The notes: generated from the sequence alone by a model not told the origin. Positions 1-13,560 are shown, counted from the first letter of the stretch. The stretch: 64,000 nucleotides of DNA from Doris montereyensis (GCA_037039925.1 JAXRKP010000202.1:45001-109000), one strand, 5' to 3'. Program-made: numbers and translations.

Positions 1-1654
1 TGATCTTTACTCCTTGTTTCATACGGTCTGGAGGGATTATGTAATTGATGAAAATGCTTTCTCTATGATTTCGCTGTCTTCTTTCATTATTTCTCATTTG
101 GCATTCTTACTTTGTCGTATTGAGCATGTTTTGGTCTTTCTCATACTCTTCATCGCCCCCAGAACAGCTTTTGATTTCCTTGATAGCTTTAATGAAGTCT
201 TTGTCCAAACTCTTCCCATTGTTCCTGTTTTGATTTCCTAACTTCCTCTTTGGCAATAGTTCTTTTATTCACGTAATCTATCCTATCCTCTTGTGTCTTT
301 GCAAGTATTTCTTCCAGGCATCCTTCTTTTCTTTGATCTTAGTCTTGACGTTCTCATTCCACCATGCTGTTCTTTTCCTTTCTCCTTTAATTTGTTTCCT
401 ACCACAGTACAATTGAGGAGTGTTTCTTTATACATCTGCCACTTTTCTTCTATTGTGTTATCTGTCAGATCCATCTGTCTTTCACTGATAAATCTTTTTA
501 TCCTAGGTTGGTATATCTGTTTTACTACTGGTTTATTTAGTTCCACTTCTTTGAGTTCAGTAGCTTTATTCTCTTTCCTTTTCTGTTTGTTTTCTTCAGT
601 CAGTAATCTCATTTTGGCAATCACTTAGGATGATCACTAAATATTTCTGCTACTCTGTTTACTTTTGCATCTGATGTACTGTAAAAAAAGGAGCTGCTAA
701 CTATCATGTAGTCTATCATTGACTTTTCACACCTGTCTTCATTTACTCTTGTATATTTGTGGATATCTTTATGAGGAAAAAGATGTTGGCTATTTTCAAG
801 TTATTCTTTAGGCAAAATCTTTTAGTCTCTCTCCATTTGGAGAAGTTGTTGTCTCTCCTTCTTTACCTATTACTCCTCCTGACGTTTCTACATTGTTGTA
901 TACTCTAGCGCTTAAATCTCCTAAACGCATTAGTTCCTGTTTGAGTTTAAGATTCTCTGCAGCTATTTGTAAATCGTTTTCGAAGATATCTTTTCTTCTT
1001 TAATTGCATCTTCGTTTGATCCATAAGCTATTAATGATTTAATTTCTCTTCCTTTTGGTTTAATATTTACCTCTAATAGCCGTAGGCTTATAAATATCCA
1101 ACTTTCTAGTAGCTTTTCATGCCTTTTATGCACTAGGAGGCCTACTCCTGCTCTAGCTCTATCTTTGACATCTACTCCTGAGAAGATTAAATTATGATTC
1201 GGTCCTACATTTTCTATTCCTTGTCTTTTTTCTTTTTGTTTCTGTAATGGCCAAAATATCTACTTTCAATTTTTCCATTTTTTAACTAATTCTAACTCTT
1301 TTCCATTTATTGCCCTAACGTTCCATTTTCCAAAAATCACAGTCCGTATTCGTTATCAAGGTCGTCTTCGAAAGATCAAATCAGTTGTATTATATTTATT
1401 TCTCTGAATCTGTTTTGTACACTAGGTAGATGGTGGGGATGCCACCTTGAGGCCCCTACCATGCCTTCTTATTTTATGTCGGGTTAACTCCCTTAGCCTT
1501 TAGTCATTCAAGACTGTAAGGCAGCAGGTTGTTTTCTATCAGGGTTAATTCCCTTAGCCTTTGGTCGGCCAAGACCCGCCTGCAAGGCAGCAGGAGGCTC
1601 GTGGAGGGTGTGATCATCTACTCCCGTACAGGTGTTTACCTGTCCACTGCCCGG
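1..1654 (-). mobile_element. LINE-M copy A: 5' half of a non-LTR retrotransposon, runs off the window edge
   Basis: Read on the minus strand, this is the 5' part of an APE-endonuclease LINE. The 5' end near 1654 begins with CCGGGCAGT, as in the copies at 25.4 and 47.9 kb. Then come two degenerate 5' monomers (about 1480-1610), the endonuclease region (about 640-1350, with the GTWNVR-type start near 1330 and FSDH near 640), and the basic linker (283-624) with LLTEENKQKRKEN as in copy C. The reverse transcriptase would lie left of position 1. Frame breaks are frequent, so it is dead. Identity as a LINE is secure from the three-copy alignment; the clade is not assigned. Confidence 0.85.
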
Positions 1655-1795
<141 letters not shown>

Positions 1796-2700
1796 GCATT
1801 TGTATATCCATTTAAAATGCTCAGTGGCGCTTAACGTGACTCATAATAAAGAAAACAAAACGTGTTCCGAATCCAAGTTCATTCATCGACAATTAAAAGT
1901 ACAATATCAAAAATCGTGAATAGAAAATTAACATCTGTCAGAAAATGTTGATTTAGTTATATTCTTGACGAAGACAGTCTGACATGATGATTTAATTGTT
2001 GTAAAGGCTAATGAATTTTAATGAGATCTTTTAAATAGATTGGTCCCATATTATTCAGACTTTTTAAATGTTAGGCAATTATCGGCTCTATTGGAAGCTA
2101 TTTGGGGGGAGGGATTTGAGAATTGGTATTATATGATTTCAAGACTTTGTTTTGGTGGTGAGTCTGGCTGAGATATTTAGATTTGTTTGTGTGTGCAACC
2201 TTAGGAGTGAGAACTTAGGGAAGACCATACAAAAGAGAAGTATAGTAATCCAATTTGTTTGTTTTAATGAGTGAACGAGTTGCATAGGTGTCTGGAAAAT
2301 CTATCATACGACCTAACTATGCTACTGACTTTTTTTTTTTTTAAAGAAACGCTGACATGATTTTGCTATGTGATCTTTCATAGTTAAATGTTGTTTAAAA
2401 AAAAAAAGACGCCAAAAATTTCTAACATTTGGATAGTTTTTGATAGTACAACCGTTTACAAGAATTTCATTTATTATGACATTTGGACTTTTTCTTTTTT
2501 AAAACAATAAGCTCAGTTTTGTCGTCGTTCAGCTTAAGTTTGTTACATATAATCCATGCTTTGATTGCCTTAAAACAATGTTCAAATTTAATGGATATTT
2601 GCAGATGCCGATTGAGATGTGACCGGCTTGTATTGTTGGATATCATCGGCGTAGCGATGTTATGCCAATCCGTATAGCATGATGATGACTAATTGGGGCC
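1796..2700 (-). mobile_element. CR1/L2-like LINE fragment, reverse transcriptase C-terminal half (dead)
   Basis: Minus-strand translation shows the catalytic box as RYADDIQQYKPV (near 2620-2655), then AIKAWIICNKLKLNDDKTE (about 2509-2580). Further on comes TRSLIKTNKLDYYTSLLYGL (about 2215-2290), which matches the thumb/C-terminal pattern of CR1/L2-type reverse transcriptases. The remaining 3' part holds scattered matches up to the (TTA)n tail. Several frameshifts and stops separate these blocks, and homopolymer runs at 2331 and 2398 interrupt it. Family-level assignment is by motif recognition only. Confidence 0.75.
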
Positions 2701-3100
2701 GTGTGCAACGTGAACAAGCAATGGTGGTGGTGACGGCTACACGGCTGATTGTTGAACAGTGAAGCAATGTTGTGATGTTTAAGTCACCTGTCCCTCTCAC
2801 CTTTTTTTTTTCCAGTTTTGTCCCAGGTGATTAGAAATCCAAAGGTGAACAAGATATAAAAAGAGCATAGCAAATGGCGAAGGCACTAAGATTGCCATGA
2901 TTGTAGGTATTCATGATTTTTTAGAATCAAGAAAATATATTGATGATTTGTAATGAAAACGTGCAAAGCAGTGCATAAGAAGATATCCCATAGACACATA
3001 ACATTTGTAACAATCTGCGAGATAAATCTCTTCACTAACAGTGACAATCAGCTACAAATCAATTAAAAAACACAGAGCTTTCACGAACACAGCTGTCTTT
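2701..3100. other. Unassigned spacer
   Basis: About 400 bp between the LINE fragment and the first minisatellite. It has a short T run near 2801, and no open frame or repeat family is recognised. Confidence 0.5.
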
Positions 3101-3109
3101 TGGGCTGTT

Positions 3110-3645
3110 TACACACATATGTAAGTAATGTGGATGTGTAATGCGTGATGCGTAAACAATGATTACATGGAGATTTAGATAAAGGCTTTTCCCTGTGTAA
3201 GTAATGTGTGATGCATTAAGAACCATCACATGGAAATTTGAATAAAGCTGATTTTCCATGTGTAAGTAATGTGTGATGTGTAATGTGTGATGCATTAACA
3301 ACCATCACATGGAAATTTGAATAAAGCTGCTTTTCCATGTCTAAGTAATGTGTGATGTAATGTGTGATGCATTAACAACTATCACATGGAAATTTGAATA
3401 AAGCTGCTTTTCCATGTGTAAATATTGTGTGATGCGTAATGCGTGATGCATTAACAACGATTACACGGAAATTTAACCATAGCCGCGTTTCCATGTGTAA
3501 ATAATGTGTAAAGCAAAATACGTGATGCGTATGCAATGATTACATGAAAATTATAATCACGTCGCTTTTCCATGTCTAAGTAATGTGTGATGCGTAATGC
3601 GTGATTCGTAAACAACGATTACATGGAGAATTAACCACGGTGTAT
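3110..3645. repeat. Minisatellite, unit about 79 bp, about 7 copies
   Basis: Each unit holds the core CCATGTGTAAGTAATGTGTG, a GTGATGCATTAACAAC block and TCACATGGAAATTTGAAT. Successive starts near 3251, 3331, 3409, 3488 and 3566 give a 78-80 bp period. CCATGT and ACATGG in each unit form a potential short inverted repeat. The short open frames here are repeat translations, not genes. Confidence 0.9.
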
Positions 3646-3879
3646 CACGCAGCCCGCACAACACATCACGCGCACATGGACACACCTTAGTTACATGTCC
3701 ATGTAATGACGTGCTCGGTGAGTTTGTGCAATCACCTGCTTCTGTGAGGTGTGTGTTTGTTTTAGAGTTAAAATATACAAAAGATTCAAAAAATTCAAAC
3801 AATAATTGATATTTTCGGATTCTTTATTAGTGGGGTTGGGGTATTATTAAATCCAAAACCACAGGTTAGTTTGGCGAAG

Positions 3880-5395
3880 GAGAGACAAGTGTCCATTACA
3901 GTGTTACAAAACACGATAGACGAGTGTTCATTACAGTGTTAACAATACACGATAGACAAGTGTTCATTACAGTGTTACCAATACACGATAGACAAGTGTT
4001 CATTACAGTGTTACCAATACACGATAGACAAGTGTTCATTACAGTGTTACAATACACGATAGACAAGTGTTCATTACAGTGTTACAATACACGATAGACA
4101 AGTGTTCATTAAGTGTTCATTACAGTGTTACAATACACGATAGACAAGTGTTCATTACAGTGTTACAATACACGATAGACAAGTGTTCATTACAGTGTTA
4201 CAATACACGATAGACAAGTGTTCATTACAGTGTTACAATACATGATAGACAAGTGTTCATTACAGTGTTACAATACACGATAGACAAGTGTTCATTACAG
4301 TGTTACAATACACGATAGACAAGTGTTCATTACAGTGTTACACGATAGACGTTCATTACGATAGGACAAGTGTTCATTACAGTGCTACAATACACGATAG
4401 ACATGTGTTCATTACAGTGTTACAATACATGATAGACACGTGTTCATTACAGTGTTACAATACATGATAGACAAGTGTTCATTACAGTGTTACAATACAC
4501 GATATACAAGTGTTCATTACAGTGTTACAATACATGATAGACACGTGTTCATTACAGTGTTACAATACACGATAGACAAGTGTTCATTACAGTGTTACAA
4601 TACACGATAGACAAGTGTTCATTACAGTGTTACAATACACGATAGACAAGTGTTCATTACAGTGCTACAATACACGATAGACAAGTGTTCATTACAGTGT
4701 TACAATACACGATAGACAAGTGTTCATTACAGTGTTACAATACATGATAGACATGTGTTCATTACAGTGTTACAATACATGATAGACAAGTGTTCATTAC
4801 AGTGTTACAATACACGATAGACAAGTGTTCATTACAGTGTTACAATACACGATAGACAAGTGTTCATTACAGTGTTACAATACACGATAGACAAGTGTTC
4901 ATTACAGTGTTACAATACACGATAGACAAGTGTTCATTACAGTGTTACAATACATGATAGACAAGTGTTCATTACAGTGTTACAATACACGATAGACAAA
5001 TGTTCATTACAGTGTTACAATACATGATAGACAAGTGTTCATTACAGTGTTACAATACATGATAGACAAGTGTTCATTACAGTGTTGCAATACACGATAG
5101 ACAAGTGTTCATTACAGTGTTACAATACACGATAGACAAGTGTTCATTACAGTGTTACAATACACGATAGACAAATGTTCATTACAGTGTTACAATACAC
5201 GATAGACAAATGTTCATTACAGTGTTACAATACACGATAGACAAATGTTCATTACAGTGTTACAATACACGATAGACAAATGTTCATTACAGTGTTACAA
5301 TACACGATAGACAAATGTTCATTACAGTGTTACAATACACGATAGACAAATGTTCATAACCAGTGTTCAATACACTGTACCAATATACGATAGAC
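3880..5395. repeat. Minisatellite array, 35-bp unit, about 43 copies
   Basis: The unit is GTGTTCATTACAGTGTTACA followed by ATACACGATAGACAA. Most copies are nearly identical (C/T at TACACG/TACATG, AAGTG/AAATG). A disturbed patch lies near 4330-4375. It passes directly into the related 36-bp array. Confidence 0.97.
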
Positions 5396-8300
5396 GAGCA
5401 TTACAGCTTTACCAATAGACGATAGACGAGTGTTCATTACAGCTTTACCAATAGACGATAGACGAGTGTTCATTGCGAGTGTTCATTACAACTTTACCAA
5501 TATACGATAGACGAGTGTTCATTACGAGTGTTCATTACAACTTTACCAATATACGATAGACGAGTGTTCATTACGAGTGTTCATTACAACTTTACCAATA
5601 GACGATAGACAGTGTCCATTACAATGTTCCCTTACAGCGTTTGTAATATGCAATAGACGAGTGTTCATTACAACTTTACCAATATATGATAGACGAGCAT
5701 TACAGCTTTATCAATATACGATAGACATGTGTTTATTACAGCTTTACCAATAGACGATAGACGAGTGTTCATTACGAGTGTTCATTACAACTTTACCAAT
5801 ATACGATAGACAAGTGTTCATTACAACTTTACCAATATACGATAGACAAGTGTTCATTACAACTTTACCAATAGACGATAGACGAGTGTTCATTACAACT
5901 TTACCAATATACGATAGACAAATGTTCATTACAACTTTACCAATAGACGATAGACAAGTGTTCATTACAGCTTTACCAATAGACGATAGACCAGTGTTCA
6001 TTACAGCTTTACCAATAGACGATAGGCGAGTATTCATTACAGCTTTACCAATATACGATAGACGAGTGTTCATTACGATTGTTCATTACCAGTGTTCATT
6101 ACGAGTGTTCATTACCAGTGTTCATTACCAGTGTTCATTACGAGTGTCCATTACGATTGTTCATTACAGCTTTACCAATATACGATAGACGAGTGTTCAT
6201 TACGATTGTTCATTACAGCTTTACAAATATACGATAGACGAGTGTTCATTACGAGTGTTCATTACGAGTGTTCATTACAGCTTTACCAATAGACGATAGA
6301 CGAGTGTTCATTACCAGTGTTCATTACAGCTTTACCAATAGACGATAGACGAGTGTTCATTACGAGTGTTCATTACAGTGTTACCAATAGACGATAGACG
6401 AGTGTTCATTACGAGTGTTCATTACAACTTTACCAATAGACGATAGACGAGTGTTCATTACAGCTTGACAAATAGACGATAGACGAGTGTTCATTACGAG
6501 TGTTCATTACGAGTGTTCATTACAACTTTACCAATAGACGATAGACGAGTGTTCATTACGAGTGTTCATTACGAGTGTTCATTACAGCTTTACCAATAGA
6601 CGATAGACGAGTGTTCATTACGAGTGTTCATTACGAGTGTTCATTACAGCTTTACCAATAGACGATAGACGAGTGTTCATTACGAGTGTTCATTACGAGT
6701 GTTCATTACGAGTGTCCATTACAGCTTTACCAATAGACGATAGACGAGTGTCCATTACGAGTGTCCATTACGACTTTACCAATAGACGATAGACGAGTGT
6801 TCATTACAGCTTTACCAATAGACGATAGACGAGTGTTCATTACAGCTTTACCAATAGACGATAGACGAGTGTTCATTACAGCTTTACCAATAGACGATAG
6901 ACGAGTGTTCATTACAGTATTACCAATAGACGATAGACGAGTGTCCATTACGAGTGTCCATTACGACTTTACCAATAGACGATAGACGAGTGTTCATTAC
7001 AGCTTTACCAATAGACGATAGACGAGTGTCCATTACAACTTTACCAATAGACGATAGACGAGTGTTCATTACAACTTTACCAATAGACGATAGACGAGTG
7101 TCCATTACGAGTGTCCATTACGACTTTACCAATAGACGATAGACGAGTGTTCATTACAGCTTTACCAATAGACGATAGTGTTCATTACAACTTTTACCAA
7201 TAGACGATAGACGAGTGTTCATTACAACTTCTACTAATAGACGATAGACGAGTGTTCATTACAACTTTACCAATAGACGATAGACGAGTGTTCATTACAA
7301 CTTTACCAATAGACGATAGACGAGTGTTCATTACAACTTTACCAATAGACGATAGACGAGTGTTCATTACAACTTTACCAATAGACGATAGACGAGTGTC
7401 CATTCAATTACAATAGAGTTTACCAATAGACGATAGACGAGTGTTCAATAACTTTACCAATAGACGATAGACGAGTGTCCATTACAGTGTTCATTACAAC
7501 TTTACCAATAAACGATAGACGAGTGTTCATTACAACTTTACCAATAGACGATAGACGAGTGTTCATTACAACTTTACCAATAGACGATAGTGGCTTTACC
7601 AATAGACGATAGGCAGTGTTCATTACAACTTTACCAATAGACGATAGACGAGTGTTCATTACAACTTTACCAATAGACGACGATAGTGTTCACGAGTGTT
7701 CATTACAACTTTACCAATATACGATAGACAAGTGTTCATTACAGCTTTACCAATAGACGATAGAGAGTGTTCATTGAGTGTTCATTACAACTTTACCAAT
7801 AGACGATAGACGAGTGTTCATTACAGCTTTACCAATAGACGATAGACGAGTGTTCATTGCGAGTGTTCATTACAACTTTACCAATAGACGATAGACGAAG
7901 TGTTCATTACAGCTTTACCAATAGACGATAGACGAGTGTCCATTACAACTTTACCAATAGACGATAGACGAGTGTCATTACAACTTTACCAATAGACGAT
8001 AGACGAGTGTGTCCATTACAAGACCAATTAGATTACGTGTTCATTACAACTTTACCAATAGACGATAGACGAGTGTTCATTACGAGTGTTCATTACAACC
8101 AATAGACGATAGACGAGTGTTCATTCATTACCAATAGACGATGTGTCCATTACAACTTTACCAATAGACGATAGACGAGTGTTCATTACAACTTTACCAA
8201 TAGACGATAGACGAGTGTTCATTACGAGTGTCCATTACAACTTTACGATTACGAGTGTTCATTACAACTTTACCAATAGACGATAGACGAGTGTTCATTA

Positions 8301-9145
8301 GACGAGTGTTCATTACAACTTTACCAATAGACGATAGACGAGTGTCCATTACAACTTTACCAATAGACGATAGACGAGTGTTCATTGTTCAGCTTTACCA
8401 ATAGACGATAGACGAGTGTTCATTACAACACCAATTACGAGAGTGTTCATTACAGCTTTACCAATAGACGATAGACGAGTGTTCATTACAGTGTTCATTC
8501 ATACAATAGACGATAGACGAGTGTTCATTACAACTTTACCAATAGACGATAGACGAGTGTTCATTACGAGTGTTCAATAGACGATAGACGAGTGTTCATT
8601 ACAACTTTACCAATAGACGATAGACGAGTGTTCATTACGAGTGTTCATTACAACTTTACCAATAGACGATAGACGAGTGTTCATTACAGTTTTACCAATA
8701 GACGATAGACGAGTGTTCATTACGAGTGTTCATTACAGTTTTACCAATAGACGATAGACGACTGTTCATTACGAGTGTTCATTACAACTTTACCAATAGA
8801 CGATAGACGACTGTTCATTACGAGTGTTCATTACAGTTTTACCAATAGACGATAGACGACTGTTCATTACGAGTGTTCATTACCAATAGACGATAGACGA
8901 CTGTTCATTACGAGTGTTCATTACACCAATAGACGATAGAGACGTTAGACGAGTGTTCATTACAACTTTACCAATAGACGATAGACGACTGTTCATTACG
9001 AGTGTTCATTACAGTTTGACCAATAGACGATAGACGGGTACGAGTGTTCATTACAGTGTTACCAATATACGATAGACGGGTGTTCATTACGAGCGTTATG
9101 CAAATAATAGACGACAGCGAGTGTTTCTCACCGACAATAGACAAC
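5396..9145. repeat. Minisatellite array, 36-bp unit plus 13-bp partial units, roughly 100 copies
   Basis: The unit is GTGTTCATTACAACTTTACC followed by AATAGACGATAGACGA, clearly related to the 35-bp array. Short GAGTGTTCATTAC partial units are inserted between many full units. The 36-bp period keeps frames open on both strands (a VMNTRLSSIGK-type 12-residue repeat on the minus strand, FITTLPIDDRRV on the plus), so every open frame here is an artefact. Confidence 0.97.
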
Positions 9146-9912
9146 CCCAGCAGGTCATTTCATTCAAAGTCCATCTCAACCCCAGCAGGTCATTTCATTC
9201 ATAGTCCATCTCAACCTCAGCAGGTCATTTTATTCATAGTCCATCTCAACCCCAGCAGGTCATTTCATTCAAAATTCATCTCAACCCCAGCAGGTCATTT
9301 CATTCAAAGTCCATCTCAACCTCAGCAGGCCAGTTCATTCATAGTCCATCTCAACCCCAGCAGGTCATTTCATTCAAAGTACATCTCAACCCCTGCAGGT
9401 CATTTCATTCAAAGTCCATCTCAACCTCAGCAGGTCATTTCATTCAAAGTCCATCTCAACCTCAGCAGGTCATTTCATGCAAAGTCCATCTCAACCCCAG
9501 CAGGTCATTTCATTCATAGTCCATCTCAACCTCAGCAGGTCATTTTATTCATAGTCCATCTCAACCCCAGCAGGTCATTTCATTCAAAATCCATCTCAAC
9601 CCCAGCAGGTCATTTCATTCAAAATCCGTCTCAACCCCAGCAGGCCAGTTCATTCAAAGTCCATCTCAACCTTAGTAGGTCACTTCATTCAAAGTTCATC
9701 TCAACCCCAGCAGGTCATTTCATTCAAAGTCCATCTCAACCCCAGCAGGTCATTTCATTCAAAGTCCATCTCAACCCCAGCAGGTCATTTCATTCAAAGT
9801 CCATCTCAACCCCAGCAGGTCATTTCCAAAGTCCAACCCCAGCAGGCCATTTCATTCAAAGTCCATCTCAACCTCAGCAGGTCATTTCATTCAAAGTCCA
9901 TCTCAACTCCCG
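9146..9912. repeat. Minisatellite array, 35-bp unit, about 22 copies
   Basis: The unit is CAGCAGGTCATTTCATTC followed by AAAGTCCATCTCAACCC. It is unrelated in sequence to the preceding arrays apart from a TTCATT word, yet has the same period. The 303-residue open frame across it (9044-9955) is only repeat translation. Confidence 0.96.
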
Positions 9913-9944
9913 GAGGAGTATACCGTTTACAAGTCTGTTAAGCT

Positions 9945-10165
9945 TTTCGTATTAACGCTCAGACAAGATCTTTCTCTACCTATAGCTGGGTACTAACCCA
10001 CACCTGAGTCAAGTAACGATAGTAGAGTGAAGTACCTTTCCTAAGAGTACAACATTGTGAGAGAGAATAAAAACCCGTCTGTGCCACTGCCAGCCGTCGG
10101 ACTCGAACCAGTCTTGTTGTGATTACCAGCTTACAACAATTATATACGGCTCTGCTGCGTTAAGT
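9945..10165 (-). mobile_element. SINE3 copy (tRNA-derived), minus orientation
   Basis: In minus reading the head has a pol III B-box-like GGTTCGAGTCC (near 10095), followed by a body with CTTAGGAAAGGTACTTCACT. The same head and body occur at 23140-23415 and 57868-58035. The distal tail is not clear. Confidence 0.7.
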
Positions 10166-10400
10166 CAAGCGTTTAAAAGAAACATACACACACAAAAATG
10201 CACAATAAGTATGTCAACATTTGATGTGCTCGTATTAAACAAACAACTGAAACACGCATGGCCTCAGCGATCAAGTGAAAGAGTGAGTGAGTGCACCACT
10301 AACCACCAATCACCAAATAGCACCCGTCTGGTTGTGAGAGGCGCGAATTGCGTGTGCGATGTGAGTCATGCGTGAAGGTTTCAAAATTTTGGCCTTGACC

Positions 10401-10440
<40 letters not shown>

Positions 10441-10667
10441 AGAGAGGGGTGACAGAGAGAGACTAAAACGAAAGTTGCGAAAATATTTAGCCAGTAACTT
10501 AATAGCTGCGCTGAACTATGAACCTGATCTTGGCTGGAGATATAGAGTAAATTATTGTAATTTGCAAACCCATGTAACTAACTGTCGACTATGCGTACGC
10601 ATGTAACACCAGACTCGTTTTCACTTGGGCAACGCTCTGATCGCGGGCGGTGAAATTTAACAGCGAT
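10166..10667. other. Unassigned spacer with a short (AG)n run
   Basis: No gene is recognised. An (AG)n tract lies at about 10401-10439. The rest shows no repeat family shared with other parts of the window. Confidence 0.5.
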
Positions 10668-10960
10668 TTTGATTTGATTTGATTTTACGCACATCCACAA
10701 CTAAGATGATCGCGGAAATTTTGGTAGGATTTTTAATTCTGATCTACTGCCCTCTAAACAGCCAAGAAAATTTTAACGTGCACAGCGCGTTGTGATCTGC
10801 ACACAGGATCTCCTTTTTTATAGCCCGTCTCCGATTGTACAAACAAGGTGTCTATTCCGAGCTTTCAAACTCAGTGCGTCTTACGTTATAGTTAAGCCGA
10901 CAAAACACCAAACTCAGCGCGTTTTGGTATCGACCTGCAAGTTTGAGATGAGAGATATCA
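10668..10960 (-). mobile_element. SINE2 copy, minus orientation, degraded
   Basis: The plus strand reads the tail (TTTGATTTGATTT), then CATCCACAACTAAG, GGTAGGATTTTTAATT, AACGTGCACAG and a GTCTCCGATTG block. All are landmarks of the SINE2 family in reverse. The tRNA-like head is not well preserved. The 90-residue frame at 10792-11064 lies across it and is not supported as a gene. Confidence 0.75.
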
Positions 10961-11208
10961 ACGATTGTGTATTCATAACTTTGTTTAAAGCAATGGGATA
11001 CTATCGAACTCCGCGCCAATATTTTCCCCTTTGTTTTGGGCGTGACACGTTGAAATGTTCTTAAGTTGAGTGTGTAATAATATCTAGGACAAGATCACAG
11101 AACAGATCAGTGATTAACGGTTAAAAAAACTCTCAGCGAGTCTTTTGTAACAGCTGTGCACCAAAAAAACCAATTCAAATTTCCCTCTGCTTTTGTTTTG
11201 GTACCGAT

Positions 11209-13560
11209 ATTTTGCTCAACCCAGTGCGATATTTGGCTGAACCCAGTGCGATAGTTGGCTGAACACAGTGCGATATTTGGCTGAACCCAGTCCGATATTT
11301 GGCTGAACCCAGTGCGATATTTGGCTGAACCCAGGCCGATATTTTGCTGGACCCAGTCCGATATTTTGCTGGACCAAGTCCGATATTTTGCTGGACCCAG
11401 TCCGATATTTTGCTGAACCCAGGCCGATATTTGGCTGAACCCAGTCCGATATTTGGCTGAACCCAGTCCGATATTTTGCTCGACCCAGTCCGATATTTGG
11501 CTCGACTCAGTCTGATATTTGGCTCGACCCAGTCCGATATTTGGCTGAACCCAGTCCGATATTTTGCTTAACCCAGTCTAATATTTTGCTGAACCAAGTC
11601 CGATATTTTGCTGAACCCAGTCCGATATTTGGCTGAACCAAGTCCGATATTTGGCTGAACCCAGTGCGATATTTTGCTGAACCCAGTGCGATATTTTGCT
11701 GAACCCAGTGCGATATTTGGCTGAACCCAGTGCGATATTTGACTGAACCCAGTGCGATATTTTGCTGAACCCAGTCCGATATTTGGCTGAATCCCAGTCC
11801 AATATTTGGCTGAACCCTGTCCAATATTTGGCTGAACCCAGTCCAATATTTGGCTGAACCCAATCCGATATTTGGCAGTCCGAAGCCAGGCCAATATTTG
11901 GCTGAACCCAGTCCGATATTTGGCTTAACTCAGTCCGATATTTGGCTGAACCTGGGCCGATATTTTGCTGGACCCAGTATTTGGCTGAACCCAGTCCGAT
12001 ATTTTGCTGAACCCAGTCCGATATTTCGTTGAACCAAGTCCGATATTTTGCTGGACCCAGTCCGATATTTTGGCTGAACCCAGTCCGATATTTTGCTGGA
12101 CTCAGTCCGATATTTTGCTGGACCCAGTCCGATATTTTGCTGAACCCAGTCCGATATTTTGCTGAACCCAGTCCGATATTTTGCTGGACCCAGTCTGATA
12201 TTTTGCTGGACCCAGTTGGATATTTTGCTGAACCCAGTCCGATATTTTGCTGACCCAGTGAGATATTTTGGCTGAACCCAGTTGATATTTTGATATTTGG
12301 CTGAACCCAGTCGATATTTTGCTTAACCCAGTCTAATATTTGGCTGAACCCAGTCCAATATTTGGCTGATAGTCCGATATTGCTGAACCCAGTCCGATAT
12401 TTGGCTGACCCAGTCCGATATTTGGCTGAACCCAGTCCAATATTTGGTTGAACCGAGTCCGATATTTTGCTGGACCCAGTCCGATATTTGGCTGGATCCA
12501 GTGCGATATTTTGCTGGACCCAGTCCGATATTTTGCTGGACCCAGTCCGATATTTGGCTGAACCCAGTCCGATATTTTGCTGGACCCAGTCCGATATTTG
12601 GCTGAACCCAGTCTGATATTTTGCTGGACTCACTGATATTTTGCTGGACCCAGTCTGATATTTTGCTGGACCCAGTCTGATATTTGGCTGAACCCAGTCC
12701 GATATTTTGCTGGACCCAGTCCGATATTTGGCTCAACCCAGTCCGATATTTTGCTTGGACCAGTCCGATATTTGGCTGAACCCAGTCCGATATTTTGCGT
12801 GACCCAGTTCGATATTTGGCTGAACCAAATCCGATATTTTCCTGGACCCAGTGCGATATTTGGCTGGACCCAGTCCGATATTTTACTGGACCCAGTCCGA
12901 TAGCTGGACGCAGTCCGATAGCTGACCCAGTCCGATAGCTGGGACCCAGTCCGATAGCTGGACCCAGTCCATTATGTGGACCCAGTCCGATAGCTGGACG
13001 CAGTCCGATAGCTGAACCCAGTCCGATATTTTGGCTGAACCCAGTCGATATTTTGCTTAACCAAGTCCGATATTTGGCTGAACCCAGTCCGATATTTGGC
13101 TGAAACCAGTCCGATATTTTGCTGAACCCAGTCCGATATTTTGCTGAACCCAGTCCGATATTTGGCTGAAACCAGTCCGATATTTGGCTGAACCCAGTCC
13201 GATATTTTGCTGGACCAGTCCGATATTTTGCTGGACCCAGTCCGATATTTGGCTGGACCCAGTCCGATATTTTGCTGGACCCAGTCGTATATATTTGGCT
13301 GGACCCAGTGCGACATTTGGTTGAACCCAGTCTGATATTTTGCTGAACCCAGTCCGATATTTTGCTGAACCCAGTCCGATATTTTGCTGAACCAAGTCCG
13401 ATATTTTGAAACCAGTCCGATATTTGGCTGAACCCAGTCCGATATTTTGCTGGACCCAGTCCGATATTTTGCTGAACCCAGTCCGATATTTTGCTGAACC
13501 CAGGCCGATATTTTGCTTAACCAGTCCGATATTTGGCTGAAACCAGTCCGATATTTTTGC
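11209..13560. repeat. Satellite/minisatellite array, 22-bp unit, about 105 copies
   Basis: The unit is CTGAACCCAGTCCGATATTT plus GG or TG. Variation is at the GG/TG position, C/G at GTCC/GTGC and CTGAAC/CTGGAC. A 66-nt triple unit keeps minus-strand frames open (VQQNIGLGSAKYRTGFS-like, up to 351 residues); these are not genes. A short-unit patch (GATAGCTGGACCCAGTCC) lies at about 12890-13020. Confidence 0.97.

Noticed and set aside
3880..9912. CRISPR-like array
   Set aside because: There are no unique spacers; whole units repeat head to tail. The context is animal DNA and no Cas-type gene is present.
5744..9955. Long open frames (60-300 residues) with NTRLSSIGK, FITTLPIDDRR or QSPSQPQQV repeats as repetitive proteins
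   Set aside because: They exist on both strands and in several frames because the DNA units are 35-36 bp. There is no start context, splice signal or non-repeat domain.
10792..11064. 90-residue frame as a gene
   Set aside because: It overlaps a reversed SINE2 copy and has no recognisable domain.
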